Shown here one piece after another: positions 35,537 through 44,058 of a stretch of 64,000 nt of DNA (position 1 is the stretch's first letter; every line of letters starts with the position of its first letter). The DNA comes from UBA5066 sp048500275 (lineage in GTDB: Bacteria > Acidobacteriota > Thermoanaerobaculia > UBA5066), in assembly GCA_048500275.1 (NCBI GenBank), contig JASNYI010000001.1, positions 2,294,001 through 2,358,000 on the forward strand, in the 5' to 3' direction. Below the pieces are notes generated by a model, which saw only the letters and a list, made by a program, of their open reading frames with translations, made no database searches and was not told the DNA's origin. Both the position numbers and the translations under genes were made by a program.

Positions 35537-36691
35537 CTACGCCTTCGCCGTCTCGGGCAGGAGCGCGAGACGTCGATCGGCCTCGTAGACCTCCCCAGAG
35601 CGCCACAGCTTGTGCAGCAGCACCGCCAGCTTGCGCGCCACGGCGATGACCGCCCGCTTCTTGGCGTACTTGCCGCCCCGACCCTCCAGCGCCAGCCCGA
35701 ACCGGCGCAGGTCGCAGTCCGGCCCGAACGGCCCCAGGATGTACTGCGACCCCTGCACCAGCAGGCTGCGCATGAAGCCGTCTCCCTCCTTCGTGATCCT
35801 CAGCTGCGGGTCGCTGTCCCCGCTCTGCCGTCGGGCCGGGACCAACCCGAGGTACGGGCCCACCATCCGGCTCTTCTCGAACCGGTCCGGCGTCTCCAGC
35901 GTCAGGACGTAGGCCAGCGACAGGATGAACCCCACCCCGTGAACCTGCCGCAGCAGGCCCGTTTCGGGGTACTTCGTCTTCGCCATCTCGCGCACTCTCT
36001 GGTTCAGCGCACGGATCTGCTCCGAGATCGCGTCGATCGCCGAGAAGACCGCGCCCAGCGTCTCCTTCAGCTCCTCCGGCAGCATCGATTCCGTCTCGGC
36101 CGTGAAGCTCCTCGTCGAGCTCGCCTTCAACCGATACCCGGCCGACTTGACCGCGCCTCGGGCATGCCCGATCAGCTTCACCCGCGTCCGCACCAAGAGG
36201 TCCCTCGCCCGCAGCACCGCCAGGTCCTGCGCGACCTCCTCGTCGCGGTGCTTCACCGGCGACAGCAGCGCCGGATCCATCCGAGCCACCCGCGCCAGCG
36301 ACCGCGCGTCCACCCGGTCCGTCTTGCCTCGGTTCTGGTAGATGAACCGCAGCTTTCGCGAGTTCGCCACCAGCACCTCGTGCCCCATCTCCCTCAGCAA
36401 CCGGCTCACCCACGGCGAGTGCGTCCCCACTTCCATCGCGATGCGGCACTTCCCGAGCCGCTCCACGTCGAAGACCCGCGTCAGGCCGCTCTTCGTCGTG
36501 GCCACCCGCGTCTCCTCGACGATCTCGCCCATCGAGTCCAGCACGCAGAGCTGGCTCATCCGATCCCCGAGGTCCAGACCGATCGTCAGGCTCCTCGCCA
36601 TTCCCGCCGACGCCGAATCCGCACCCTTGATCCCTCCCGCCCCCTTCGTCTCCCGTGTCCTCCTCGTCGCCTCGGTGCTACGCTTCTTCAT
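35537..36691 (-). CDS. IS1111-group transposase (IS110 family, DEDD recombinase), copy 1
   Basis: The 384-residue protein has the RuvC-like N-terminal domain with acidic residues in IGLDLGDRMS, the KTDRVDARSLA segment, and the C-terminal Transposase_20 part with GVGFILSLAYVLTLE, GLVPARRQSG and the serine-containing RSLLVQGSQYI. IS110-type recombinases use the DEDD site and this serine with a guide RNA bridging donor and target. Two in-frame Met (first residue and MARSLTIG) are possible starts. Confidence 0.93.
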   Translation of the reverse strand: MKKRSTEATRRTRETKGAGGIKGADSASAGMARSLTIGLDLGDRMSQLCVLDSMGEIVEETRVATTKSGLTRVFDVERLGKCRIAMEVGTHSPWVSRLLREMGHEVLVANSRKLRFIYQNRGKTDRVDARSLARVARMDPALLSPVKHRDEEVAQDLAVLRARDLLVRTRVKLIGHARGAVKSAGYRLKASSTRSFTAETESMLPEELKETLGAVFSAIDAISEQIRALNQRVREMAKTKYPETGLLRQVHGVGFILSLAYVLTLETPDRFEKSRMVGPYLGLVPARRQSGDSDPQLRITKEGDGFMRSLLVQGSQYILGPFGPDCDLRRFGLALEGRGGKYAKKRAVIAVARKLAVLLHKLWRSGEVYEADRRLALLPETAKA

Positions 36692-36867
36692 GGCCGGTCT
36701 CCCTTCTGGGCCTCGAGCCCGTCTTCTTTGCAGCTGATCTTCAGACTGCGGCGGGAGACCGGCCTTCTCATTCCATCTCGCTACGCTCGCCGCTGATGCC
36801 AGACGTTAGATTGCCCTATACACTTCCCCGAGCCTCTCCGGCGGCACACCCGACTATCGGAGGTTCA

Positions 36868-38493
36868 ATGCCCTTGACGTCCGGTCCCACCGCGCCAGTT
36901 CCGAAGGATCCGCAGCCGACGGTCGACCGAATCGACGAACTCGCTCGGCGGATTCGCTCCGGGGACATTCTCCTTCCTCAGTTCCAGCGCGAGTTCGTTT
37001 GGGAGCGGTCACAGATCCTCGAGCTTTGGGACTCCATCGTCAGGAACTACCCGATCGGTAGCATCCTCCTGTGGCAGAGTCGGCAGGAGCTTCGTAGCGA
37101 GAACCGGATCGCCGACCTCGAGATCCAGCTTCCGAAGCCTGACTACCCGGTGAACTACCTACTCGATGGACAGCAGCGGCTGTCGTCTATCTGCGGTGCC
37201 CTGTACTGGAATGGAGGCGATCCCCAGAGCGTTTGGAACATCGCCTACGATCTCCGCGAGAAGAAGTTCCTTCACCTCGACACGCTCGCTGATCCTCCGC
37301 AGCATCAGGTTCGCCTCAGCAAGCTGTCGGATGCCGCTGTCTTCTACAAGTACGTCGCCACACTCGACGCTCTTGGCGCGGCGGACAAGGACACCCTGAA
37401 GAAGAATGCAGACGAGCTCTTCAATCGGCTCAAGGACTACAAGATCGCCGTCGTGACGCTGGGCGACATGACGATCCAGGACGTGGCTCCGATCTTTGAG
37501 CGCATTAACAGCACGGGCACGCGCCTGACGATCGTTGACCTGATGCGTGCAGCGACCTGGAGCCAAGAGTTCGATCTCGTCGGTGCGATTGATGGGGTCC
37601 TCGAGACCTTAGCCGCGAAGAACTTCGGAGGCCTTGATCGGAAGATCGTCCTTCGAACGATGTCAGCCGCCGCCGGCGGCGGCTTTTCGGCAGAGAGCAT
37701 CGACAGTTTACGCAACCTGGATGCAGCGGTACTGAAGAACGCCACCGCTGACGCGGAGGAGGGCTACAAGCGGGCGGTGGACTTTCTGGTCACTCAGATT
37801 CGCATCCCATCAGACGCCATCGTTCCCTATACGAACCAGCTCGTCGTTCTCGCCGAGGTCTTTCGAAGGCTCCCCACACCTACCGCTGCGCAGTATGCGG
37901 CCATCAGACGCTGGTTCTGGCGCACTTCCGCAGCCGGCTATTTCAGTGGCTGGAACACCGGCATGATGGCCTCTGATCAGCGTGCAGTCGAGCAGTTCGC
38001 CGCCGGCGATACTACCGAGATCGTCGTGTCGGCAGGCGAGGCACGCCCAGAAATCTGGAGTGGTCGAACGTTTCGCTCCAACAACGCGCACTCAAAGACC
38101 CTCGCGATCGTCCTCGCGTACCACAAGCCCATCGATCTCCTTTCTGGCCAGGAAATCGACGCCTCTGCTGCCCTTGCATGGGTGAACGCGAAGGAGTTCC
38201 ACCACTTCTTCCCGCGGGCATACCTCGAGGGCAAGAAGGTCCCGGCTTCGCGCGCAAACGTACTAGCGAATATCGTGATGCTGACCTCGGCTACGAATAA
38301 GACCATCTCAAACCGCGCGCCGTCGGACTACCTCAAGGACGTTCAGACCGCGGCGGGCCCGGCCCTCGAATCGTGGCTGGGTTCTCACCTCATTTCGATG
38401 GACGCCTTCAACGCCGCGCTGGCCGATGATTTCGAGAAGTTCCTGGCCTTTCGACAGATCGCAATTCACGAGGCCATCAAACAGCTCATCTGA
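36868..38493 (+). CDS. Cassette 13: DUF262 and HNH-like protein (GmrSD-like)
   Basis: The 541-residue protein opens with a DUF262 domain: DELARRIRSGDILLPQFQRE, then ILLW, LLDGQQRLSSICGAL and FERINSTGTRLT. A C-terminal segment EFHHFFPRAYL followed by NIVMLTSATNKTISNRAP resembles the DUF1524/HNH nuclease part of GmrSD-type restriction enzymes. The ATG has GGAGG close upstream. DUF262 proteins read nucleotides for nuclease control, so a role in defence against phage or foreign DNA is plausible. It is by far the longest single gene carried by a cassette here. Confidence 0.85.
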   Translation: MPLTSGPTAPVPKDPQPTVDRIDELARRIRSGDILLPQFQREFVWERSQILELWDSIVRNYPIGSILLWQSRQELRSENRIADLEIQLPKPDYPVNYLLDGQQRLSSICGALYWNGGDPQSVWNIAYDLREKKFLHLDTLADPPQHQVRLSKLSDAAVFYKYVATLDALGAADKDTLKKNADELFNRLKDYKIAVVTLGDMTIQDVAPIFERINSTGTRLTIVDLMRAATWSQEFDLVGAIDGVLETLAAKNFGGLDRKIVLRTMSAAAGGGFSAESIDSLRNLDAAVLKNATADAEEGYKRAVDFLVTQIRIPSDAIVPYTNQLVVLAEVFRRLPTPTAAQYAAIRRWFWRTSAAGYFSGWNTGMMASDQRAVEQFAAGDTTEIVVSAGEARPEIWSGRTFRSNNAHSKTLAIVLAYHKPIDLLSGQEIDASAALAWVNAKEFHHFFPRAYLEGKKVPASRANVLANIVMLTSATNKTISNRAPSDYLKDVQTAAGPALESWLGSHLISMDAFNAALADDFEKFLAFRQIAIHEAIKQLI

Positions 38494-38509
38494 GATCCGG
38501 GCGAGGCCA

Positions 38510-38576
38510 ATCTAACCCTGCGTGCAGCGGACTTCGCTTCGCTACGCTCCGCTTGCCGCTGACACTACGGTTAGGC
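38510..38576 (+). repeat. attC 13
   Basis: R'' ATCTAAC, R' GTTAGGC; inner arms CAGCGG / CCGCTG; outer arms weaker (TGCGT / ACACT). Confidence 0.88.
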
Positions 38577-38586
38577 GCCACGAACG

Positions 38587-39213
38587 ATGACCACACCCAC
38601 ATTCAACCCGGCTCGCGCAGCGGAGACGCTTCTCGAGCGATGGTGGCTTCGCGAGCGCCCGCTGCACATCGCGCTTCAGAGCGCCTCACGTCAGGCTCAG
38701 CGGCTCGCGCTTCGCGAGGCAGCCTCGTACTTCACGGTCGTCCGTAGCTTGCGGCGGTCTTTCGACGAAGGTCGCGGCATGCCACGGCTCGAACCGCTTC
38801 GGCAATGCCTCTCCCGGGTCTCCCCCGCGAATGCGTCGGAGGGCCGTTTTGTGGAGGCCACGACAGCCACAGCGCGCGCGATCGCCTCTCGCTACGGTGG
38901 CCAGAACTACCTCTCAGCAGCATCAAAGCTGCTGTGGCTCCGTTTCCTTCATCCCTTCATCATCTACGACAGCGTCGTTCGCGAAAGCCTCGGCACTCCA
39001 CGCGGCGACTATCCAGCCTATGTCGCGGCCTGGGAGCGCCGGTACTTAACGAATGAAGACGCCATCGCGAGTGCGTGCACGAGGCTCTCCCGTGCATCGC
39101 TCACGTTTAAGCTTCCGACGGGCCTCTCAGAGACGTCCGTCAAGCGGCCGCTCCGTGAGACATGGTTTCGGCGGCGCGTCCTGGACCTCGTCATCTGGAA
39201 CGGTGGCGTCTAA
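38587..39213 (+). CDS. Cassette 14: hypothetical protein
   Basis: The 208-residue basic, helical protein has the notable stretch SAASKLLWLRFLHPFIIYDS followed by GDYPAYVAAWERRY. I cannot place it in a family with certainty. It follows the DUF262 cassette, but cassettes are independent units, so adjacency is weak evidence of partnership. Confidence 0.66.
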   Translation: MTTPTFNPARAAETLLERWWLRERPLHIALQSASRQAQRLALREAASYFTVVRSLRRSFDEGRGMPRLEPLRQCLSRVSPANASEGRFVEATTATARAIASRYGGQNYLSAASKLLWLRFLHPFIIYDSVVRESLGTPRGDYPAYVAAWERRYLTNEDAIASACTRLSRASLTFKLPTGLSETSVKRPLRETWFRRRVLDLVIWNGGV

Positions 39214-39273
39214 CCCGGCGTGCAGCGGACTCGCGGCGCTTCGCGCCGCTCGCCGCTGACGCTGCGGTTAGGC
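39208..39273 (+). repeat. attC 14
   Basis: R'' GTCTAAC, R' GTTAGGC; arms GGCGT-g-CAGCGG / CCGCTGACGC with a strong GCGGCGC/GCGCCGC apical hairpin. Confidence 0.92.
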
Positions 39274-39319
39274 GCTGCCCCGCCCGGAACTTCCCGCCAG
39301 GAGCCAGGTCAAAGTGGTC

Positions 39320-39775
39320 ATGACAGCGCCTCGTCACGGGCCCCTTCAGTCTTCGCTCGTTGTCGGCGTCTTCCCGCTCGTTGCCGCGGCCCTCTTCCTG
39401 TCGCTCTGGCTCTACCCAGGTGAGGCCGCCTGGACCCAGAACCGTTGCGGCGGCCGTCCCGTCCTTCTGCCGGTCGTCGATTCGGCGCCCCGTGTCGGTG
39501 ACACAGCCCACGACTCCTACATCACCGTCCAGTCAGACGGATCCGTCTTTCTCGACTCAAAGTGGTACCCCGACTCCGAGTTCTCCGCCATGTTCCAGTC
39601 GGTCGCACGGGTGTCCCTTCCGTATCCGGGTTCCCGCGTCTTCCTCAAAGTCGATCGTTCCCTTCCATTCGAAAGGGTCCGATCGCTTCTACGCTCCTTA
39701 CGCGACGTCGGCATTGGCGATGCCACGCTGATAGTCGAACCGCGCTACCAGTACGGTCCACCCCCCAGCGCCTAA
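39320..39775 (+). CDS. Cassette 15: single-pass membrane protein, ExbD/TolR-like
   Basis: The 151-residue protein has one N-terminal membrane helix (about 12-32) and a periplasmic domain with SYITVQSDGSVFLDSKWY, VFLKVDRSLPFERVRSLLRS and IGDATLIVEP. This is the ExbD/TolR pattern of a strand 'v.v..dG.i.l', 'v.i.aD....v...v..', and a final strand. No ExbB partner is present. It could act in trans or be a decoy. ATG 39320 chosen; GTG 39314 is also possible. Confidence 0.65.
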   Translation: MTAPRHGPLQSSLVVGVFPLVAAALFLSLWLYPGEAAWTQNRCGGRPVLLPVVDSAPRVGDTAHDSYITVQSDGSVFLDSKWYPDSEFSAMFQSVARVSLPYPGSRVFLKVDRSLPFERVRSLLRSLRDVGIGDATLIVEPRYQYGPPPSA

Positions 39776-39827
39776 CCCCGGCGTGCAGTGGACTCGCTTC
39801 GCTCGCCACTGACGCCAGACGTTAGGC
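39770..39827 (+). repeat. attC 15
   Basis: R'' GCCTAAC, R' GTTAGGC; arms GGCGT-g-CAGTGG / CCACTGACGCC. Confidence 0.95.
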
Positions 39828-39844
39828 ATCGCAAGGACACTCTC

Positions 39845-40231
39845 ATGGCTTCCATCAGGTACGTCGAACTGAAGTCCGGCTTCTCCGACAACGGTCCCGC
39901 GTGGATCGGGCGCGTGTCAGAATCAAAGTCCGGCAGGACTATCTACTTCAACGGCATGGCCCTCAAGCGGGCCTCTGGCGTGCAGGGGAACCACATCGAC
40001 TCCGCGACCCGGGCTGAGTACTGGGTGTCGGGCGTCAAGAGGCGCGGCACAAACCGCCACTCCGCCGGCTCGGGCAAGATCCTCGTCGAGGCCGCAGCCG
40101 TGCCCGATCTACTGCAGCTCCTCGGTACCGAGGCTCTCGATCCCAACGTCTTCGCTGTCACAAACGACATCAAACCAACCTCAGCAGCAGAGTTCGTGGC
40201 CGAAGAGAATGCTCTCCTTCGCCGTCCATAG
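39845..40231 (+). CDS. Cassette 16: conserved hypothetical protein
   Basis: The 128-residue protein, MASIRYVELKSGFSDNGPAW then GRTIYFNGMALK and EYWVSGVKRRG, belongs to a common bacterial family of small soluble proteins of unknown function whose members share the SGxSDNGPAWI and YFNG phrases. I recognise the family pattern from memory but know no function. The start has a short gap from the core (23 bases). A 110-base tail without gene lies before attC 16. Confidence 0.78.
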   Translation: MASIRYVELKSGFSDNGPAWIGRVSESKSGRTIYFNGMALKRASGVQGNHIDSATRAEYWVSGVKRRGTNRHSAGSGKILVEAAAVPDLLQLLGTEALDPNVFAVTNDIKPTSAAEFVAEENALLRRP

Positions 40232-40340
40232 GCGTTCACGCAGTCCGCGTTGTCCTCGGCCAAGCCCTGGCTGCCGCCGACTCACGCCCGCGCTTCGCAC
40301 GCTCGTTTCCGGAAGGCGCAGCCCAGCATGCGGCGGCGCT

Positions 40341-40398
40341 GCCTAACCCCGGCATGCAGCGGACTCGCTACGCTCGCCGCTGATGCCAGACGTTAGGC
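40341..40398 (+). repeat. attC 16
   Basis: R'' GCCTAAC, R' GTTAGGC; arms GGCAT-g-CAGCGG / CCGCTGATGCC. It contains an intact GCGGACTCGCTA, the exact uninterrupted target of the IS1111-type element. Confidence 0.95.
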
Positions 40399-40459
40399 AG
40401 CGACGGCCGCCCTCGCGGTCTCGGGCTATCCCGTCGCCTCGTTGTTGGAGTCCACACTA

Positions 40460-40819
40460 ATGCCGCTCTTCACCGTCGTCGTCGAGCATGCAGGCGGCAC
40501 CTACATCGCTCAAGTCTCCGCGCCATCAGTAATTCGGGCGCTCCGGGCCTGGGCGCTTCAGGCACCGTCCCTCGGCATCCCCGGCATCGGCCCCGCCTTC
40601 CCTTCCCGCGCGCTCAAGGACGAGCTATTCCTCGATCCAACGCCGATCGAAGGCGTTCGAAACGTATGGCACGCCGGTATCCCTGTCAGGGGCTCAACCG
40701 CGTGGCTCACCGTAGTCGCCACAAGCCAGGCAAAGACAGCAAAGGGCAGGTCGTCCCTTGAGCGTCTCCTCGCACGCACTCGTCGAGGGCGCATCTCAAC
40801 CGCCGAAGCACGCTCGTAG
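40460..40819 (+). CDS. Cassette 17: hypothetical protein
   Basis: The 119-residue protein starts MPLFTVVVEHAGGTYIAQVS and looks like a small beta-alpha fold with a basic C-terminal tail. No signal peptide. No family recognised. Confidence 0.66.
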   Translation: MPLFTVVVEHAGGTYIAQVSAPSVIRALRAWALQAPSLGIPGIGPAFPSRALKDELFLDPTPIEGVRNVWHAGIPVRGSTAWLTVVATSQAKTAKGRSSLERLLARTRRGRISTAEARS

Positions 40820-40878
40820 CCTCCGGCCAGCACGGCACCACATCTCGCATTCGATCCTCCATCGGCACGCTCAGCGCT

Positions 40879-40936
40879 GCCTAACCCCGGCGTGCAGTGG
40901 ACTCGCTGCGCTCGCCACTGACGCCAGACGTTAGGC
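40879..40936 (+). repeat. attC 17
   Basis: R'' GCCTAAC, R' GTTAGGC; arms GGCGT-g-CAGTGG / CCACTGACGCC. Confidence 0.95.
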
Positions 40937-41004
40937 GTTTCTGGCACCGGGGCTCTCGTCTGGAGCTAGACTCTGGGACAGCAGTCTTCGCCTCGGAGGC
41001 ACTC

Positions 41005-41364
41005 ATGAAGTCACGCACGGTCTCGGCGTTCTCTCTCGCGGTGGCATCTGTCCTCGCGGCTGCGTGCGGCAACTCGCCTACCGAGTCGTCGTCCGTGCCT
41101 GCCACCGGAAGCCTCGTCATCAGCCTCACCCAGCCCTGCCCGCTTCCCGGTAGCGTCACCGTTCTCGCTGGCACTACCCCCCTTGGCCCTCTCGTCATGC
41201 CCGGTTCCAGCACGTTCTCCCTTCCCGCGGGCTCCTATTCCCTCGCCTTCGTGCGCGGCCAGGAGACCTTCGCTGCATCCGGCCAGGTCCAGGTTCCTGC
41301 TGGCGGTTCCGTTGTGGTCACCGATCCACCGGCCGCCTGCATGTCCAGCGCCGGCCCCCGCTAA
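41005..41364 (+). CDS. Cassette 18: lipoprotein
   Basis: The 119-residue protein has a lipoprotein signal with lipobox LAAAC (MKSRTVSAFSLAVASVLAAA then CGNS). The mature domain is a small beta-sandwich (SLVISLTQ, GSVTVLAG, SYSLAFVRG, GSVVVTD), perhaps PEGA-like. GGAGG lies just upstream of the ATG. Surface or periplasmic location. Confidence 0.74.
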   Translation: MKSRTVSAFSLAVASVLAAACGNSPTESSSVPATGSLVISLTQPCPLPGSVTVLAGTTPLGPLVMPGSSTFSLPAGSYSLAFVRGQETFAASGQVQVPAGGSVVVTDPPAACMSSAGPR

Positions 41365-41410
41365 CTCCTCGCCGCCTCTCGACCCGAGCCCGCGCTTCCG
41401 CCCCGGAAAC

Positions 41411-41468
41411 GCCTAACCCCGGCGTGCAGTGGACTCGCTGCGCTCGCCACTGACGCCGAACGTTAGGC
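41411..41468 (+). repeat. attC 18
   Basis: R'' GCCTAAC, R' GTTAGGC; arms GGCGT-g-CAGTGG / CCACTGACGCC. Confidence 0.95.
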
Positions 41469-41487
41469 TGTGCCGCCCCACCTTCCG

Positions 41488-42054
41488 ATGTCACACTTCG
41501 AATCAACCCGCAGATCCTGGCCGCTCGAAGACTCTCCGTTGATCCCGCTGCCTGCCGCAGCGCTCGAAGGCGTGTCCATCCCTGCCGAGTCGGCGGCATT
41601 CCTTCTCAACGTCGGCCTTCCTCGCTCGTCTCCTCCGTACCTCGACTTCGGCCCGTTCTCCGCAAGTCCATTGCCGCGGCTGTCCGACTTGGTCGCCAGC
41701 GTCCTTTCTTCGGCCGCCGTGGCCTGTCTGGCAGGGTTTAGGGTCATAGGCGGGGACGGCTCGGAGGCGCACATCTGCATCGCCGAGTCTTCGGGCGCAG
41801 TGGTGCTGGTCAACGCTCTCGAGGGCGCGCCGCCTCAACTCCTCAACTCGTCCGCCATGCAGCTTGTCCAGTCGCTCGCGGCGTTCAATGTCCTTGTCGA
41901 CGACGTCGTTGGCGCTCATGGCGTGTTCCGCCCAAGTCGGGTCTCTGACGCCCAGGCCGTCCATTTCGCCGAGACCATCCAGGACGTTGACGAGCCAGCC
42001 ATAGCGAGGGGCACGTTCTGGCGGGCCGTCTACGGTTCGCTTGGCCAGCGGTGA
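41488..42054 (+). CDS. Cassette 19: SUKH-like (immunity-type) protein
   Basis: The 188-residue protein has the N-terminal phrase IPAESAAFLLNVGLPRSSPPY with an initial basic-acidic segment, a pattern like SUKH-superfamily proteins (SUKH-4 in particular), which act as immunity proteins against contact-dependent or polymorphic toxins. No toxin is nearby. The match is by pattern only. GTG at 41470 is an alternative start. Confidence 0.6.
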   Translation: MSHFESTRRSWPLEDSPLIPLPAAALEGVSIPAESAAFLLNVGLPRSSPPYLDFGPFSASPLPRLSDLVASVLSSAAVACLAGFRVIGGDGSEAHICIAESSGAVVLVNALEGAPPQLLNSSAMQLVQSLAAFNVLVDDVVGAHGVFRPSRVSDAQAVHFAETIQDVDEPAIARGTFWRAVYGSLGQR

Positions 42055-42070
42055 GCGGCCGAACAGCACA

Positions 42071-42128
42071 GCCTAACCCCGGCATGCAGCGGACTCGCTA
42101 CGCTCGCCGCTGATGCCAGACGTTAGGC
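42071..42128 (+). repeat. attC 19
   Basis: R'' GCCTAAC, R' GTTAGGC; arms GGCAT-g-CAGCGG / CCGCTGATGCC; an intact GCGGACTCGCTA target is present. Confidence 0.95.
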
Positions 42129-42146
42129 CGCTCTTCAGGAGCCATC

Positions 42147-42590
42147 ATGAAGCATCTCGTTCAGTACCACAGCGTGGAGGCTCAGGGTTACGACTTTCCG
42201 CGAAATCATTCCTCGCGTCGCAAGGCGTCGCATCCTGACGACTACGCGCAGGTCGCAACCAACAAAGCCGTGGCGCATCTCCGTGGCTCAATGGTCTGGT
42301 GCGTTTCCGGTCGCGGTACGCCGCGTGTATACGAGTTGCGCTACGTCTTCCTCGTCGACGAGGTCGGCTCCGAGGGCTCGGGCGATTCCCTGCAGAACTT
42401 CGTCCGCGGCCGAACGCGCATCGTATTCGATGCCCCGCCTCGCCTCCCTCCAGTCCCACTCACCGACCTCGACTGGTTCAAGGCATTCCGGAGAAGTCAG
42501 GGCAACTTTGCCTTCGGCCTCAGCACCATTCGGGCCGAGTTCGTACCCCGCTTCGAGGCCCTGCTCCCAGAGGGTCACCCTTTCCGCTAG
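42147..42590 (+). CDS. Cassette 20: hypothetical protein
   Basis: The 147-residue protein, MKHLVQYHSVEAQGYDFPRN onward, is soluble, with a short aromatic strand region (VYELRYVFLVDEVG) and TDLDWFKAFRRSQGNFAFGL. No known family; possibly a small ligand-binding or restriction-type PUA-like fold, but this is a guess. Confidence 0.66.
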   Translation: MKHLVQYHSVEAQGYDFPRNHSSRRKASHPDDYAQVATNKAVAHLRGSMVWCVSGRGTPRVYELRYVFLVDEVGSEGSGDSLQNFVRGRTRIVFDAPPRLPPVPLTDLDWFKAFRRSQGNFAFGLSTIRAEFVPRFEALLPEGHPFR

Positions 42591-42631
42591 CCCTCCCGCC
42601 CTCTGGCCGCCCTTCTGCCGTCCTTGTCGCG

Positions 42632-42689
42632 GCCTAACCCCGGCGTGCAGTGGACTCGCTGCGCTCGCCACTGACGCCAGACGTTAGGC
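42632..42689 (+). repeat. attC 20
   Basis: R'' GCCTAAC, R' GTTAGGC; arms GGCGT-g-CAGTGG / CCACTGACGCC. Confidence 0.95.
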
Positions 42690-42705
42690 GGCAGTCGGAA
42701 CATCG

Positions 42706-43035
42706 ATGTTCCTCCACAACCGCCCCGGTCCAGATCCGGCCGCGCTCCTTGGCCGATGGCGCCTCGTTGAAACCGACGGCGACTACGACACTGGACGTGG
42801 CACGACCGCCGAGTTCACCTCGGACGGGCGACTCACCTACACGATTCACGAAGGCGACACCCAGCAGCTCATCTTCCTCACGTGGGTCGTAGTCGGCGAC
42901 GTCATCGTCACGAATCAGCCGTCCCACCCCTCGGAGACGCGCACACGCTTCTTCTTCCCTGGACCCGATCGGCTCGTTCTCGAGCTCGCCGGTGCGCAGT
43001 CGCACTTCATCCGAGATGGTCACGGCATCACGTAG
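42706..43035 (+). CDS. Cassette 21: lipocalin-like small beta protein
   Basis: The 109-residue protein has LLGRWRLVET near its start followed by repeated short strands (AEFTSDGRLTYTI, LIFLTWVVVGDVIV, DRLVLELA), the pattern of lipocalin-like domains that begin with GxW. No signal peptide. Ligand unknown. A 117-base gene-free tail lies before attC 21. Confidence 0.6.
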   Translation: MFLHNRPGPDPAALLGRWRLVETDGDYDTGRGTTAEFTSDGRLTYTIHEGDTQQLIFLTWVVVGDVIVTNQPSHPSETRTRFFFPGPDRLVLELAGAQSHFIRDGHGIT

Positions 43036-43152
43036 GCCCATGCGCCTATTCCCCATCTTCCACCATCGCATTCCAAAGTCCTTCGCCGTCACACGCCGGG
43101 CGCACCCGCAGCGTCCCGGGCTCCGGACGCCTTCTCGCGCATGCGACCTGCC

Positions 43153-43209
43153 ACCTAACCCGGCGTGCAGTGGACTCGCTGCGCTCGCCACTGACGCCTA
43201 CGGTTATGC
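43153..43209 (+). repeat. attC 21
   Basis: R'' ACCTAAC, R' GTTATGC; arms GGCGT-g-CAGTGG / CCACTGACGCC. Confidence 0.93.
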
Positions 43210-43761
43210 GGCTCTCAGCTCCTCCGTTCGTGCCGTTTCATTTCAGAAGCTTCGGGTCCCGTGCCGCGCGGTCACATCATCTGGCGTGCAGGCCGGGTGG
43301 ATCGCCGCCCCCTGCGGCACCTCCAAGGCGCTCGAGGCCTTCTCGCTCTTCCGCATCTCGTCCTCTTCCCGACTTAACCAGCGCATCTACAGGGTCCACG
43401 CAGGCGCCTCTCCGGCGAGAGCGCTCAGAGCCTCTGGCGGTCTTCAGTTCTCGTCTCTCAGCGTCAGCGTCGTCGCACCTCTCGCGATCCACTGGCGCTC
43501 AACCCGCAGGGGGACACCCCGGCCGTGTCGCTCTGTAATGCCGGGTGCAGCCCTCTCGCGCATTCCGCCCTGCCCCATGCTTCCGATAGGTTCCGGCGCC
43601 ACGGCCAGGGTTCGGCGGCCCACCCTCACCACCAGACCTTCCTCCGCACATCTCCGTTCGCAGTTCACCCTGCCAACCGCGCCCTCGGACCGGAGCCGGC
43701 CGCATAACCCGGCTTGCAGCGGACTTCGCTTCGCTGCGCTCGCTCGCCGCTGAAGCCCCGG
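43204..43761 (+). repeat. Cassette 22: ORF-less cassette, family A copy 2
   Basis: Nearly identical to cassette 1 over most of its length, with an extra T near 43375 (GACTTAACC against GACTAACC) and a more diverged patch at about 43430-43590. No frame survives in all copies. It opens the block that is duplicated at 49.7 kb. Confidence 0.7.
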
Positions 43762-43767
43762 TTAGAT
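43702..43767 (+). repeat. attC 22
   Basis: R'' GCATAAC, R' GTTAGAT; arms GGCTT-g-CAGCGG / CCGCTGAAGCC. Confidence 0.95.
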
Positions 43768-44042
43768 CGCAGCCTTTCAACGTCTCGGCTCCGGACAGGT
43801 CCCGTCGCTTGTTCGACCGCCTCGGCTCCTCAACGCTTCACGGAGGCGCGCTCAACAGCCCCTGGCTCGAACGCCTCGCCTCTCTGGAATCGTCCCCGCA
43901 GCCATCGACTCATTCAGCCGTGGCATCGCCATTTCGGCCCTCCGCTCTCGGCTGGCGTCCTTCCCGCCTCCCGAGCTGCGGTCTAACCCCGGCGTGCAGG
44001 GGACTCGCTCCGCTGCGCTGCGCTCGCCCCTGACGCGGTCGG
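43762..44042 (+). repeat. Cassette 23: ORF-less mini-cassette, family B copy 1
   Basis: This 281-base cassette recurs twice in tandem at 50303-50583 and 50584-about 50858. It is too short and too Ser/Arg/Pro-rich in all frames for a credible gene, although short open frames on the minus strand exist. Possible roles are promoter, small RNA or a neutral recombination unit. Confidence 0.65.
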
Positions 44043-44048
44043 TTAGAC
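43981..44048 (+). repeat. attC 23
   Basis: R'' GTCTAAC, R' GTTAGAC; arms GGCGT-g-CAGGGG / CCCCTGACGC, a third arm class with compensatory change. Confidence 0.93.
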
Positions 44049-44058
44049 GGAACCTCAA

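Larger units (their letters stand above)
35210..36776 (-). mobile_element. IS1111-group insertion sequence (IS110 family), copy 1, in attC
   Basis: The 1567-base element starts at the CT of GCGGACT and ends before the CT of CATCTCGCT; the CT is the shared core dinucleotide. Subterminal inverted repeats ATGAGAAGGCC lie at 35215-35225 and 36761-36771, unequal distances from the ends, a trait of the IS1111 group. There is no other target duplication. It holds one transposase gene on the minus strand and a long non-coding end after that gene. Intact copies 2 and 4 have the same length and appear identical. Confidence 0.92.
35187..36811 (+). repeat. attC 12, interrupted by IS copy 1
   Basis: The left part (35187-35211, R'' GCCTAAC, GGCATGCAGCGGACT) and right part (36777-36811, CTCGCTACGCTCGCCGCTGA, R' GTTAGAT) join to a normal site of the CAT/CAGCGG class if the element is removed with one CT. 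Confidence 0.92.

Noticed and set aside
35210..36776. A group IIC-attC intron as the element inside attC
   Set aside because: The inserted element encodes an IS110-family DEDD transposase, not a reverse transcriptase, and has IS1111 ends.
35537..36796. A 422-residue plus-strand frame across the IS1111-type element
   Set aside because: It is the antisense shadow of the 384-residue transposase, with Arg/Pro/Leu-rich composition.
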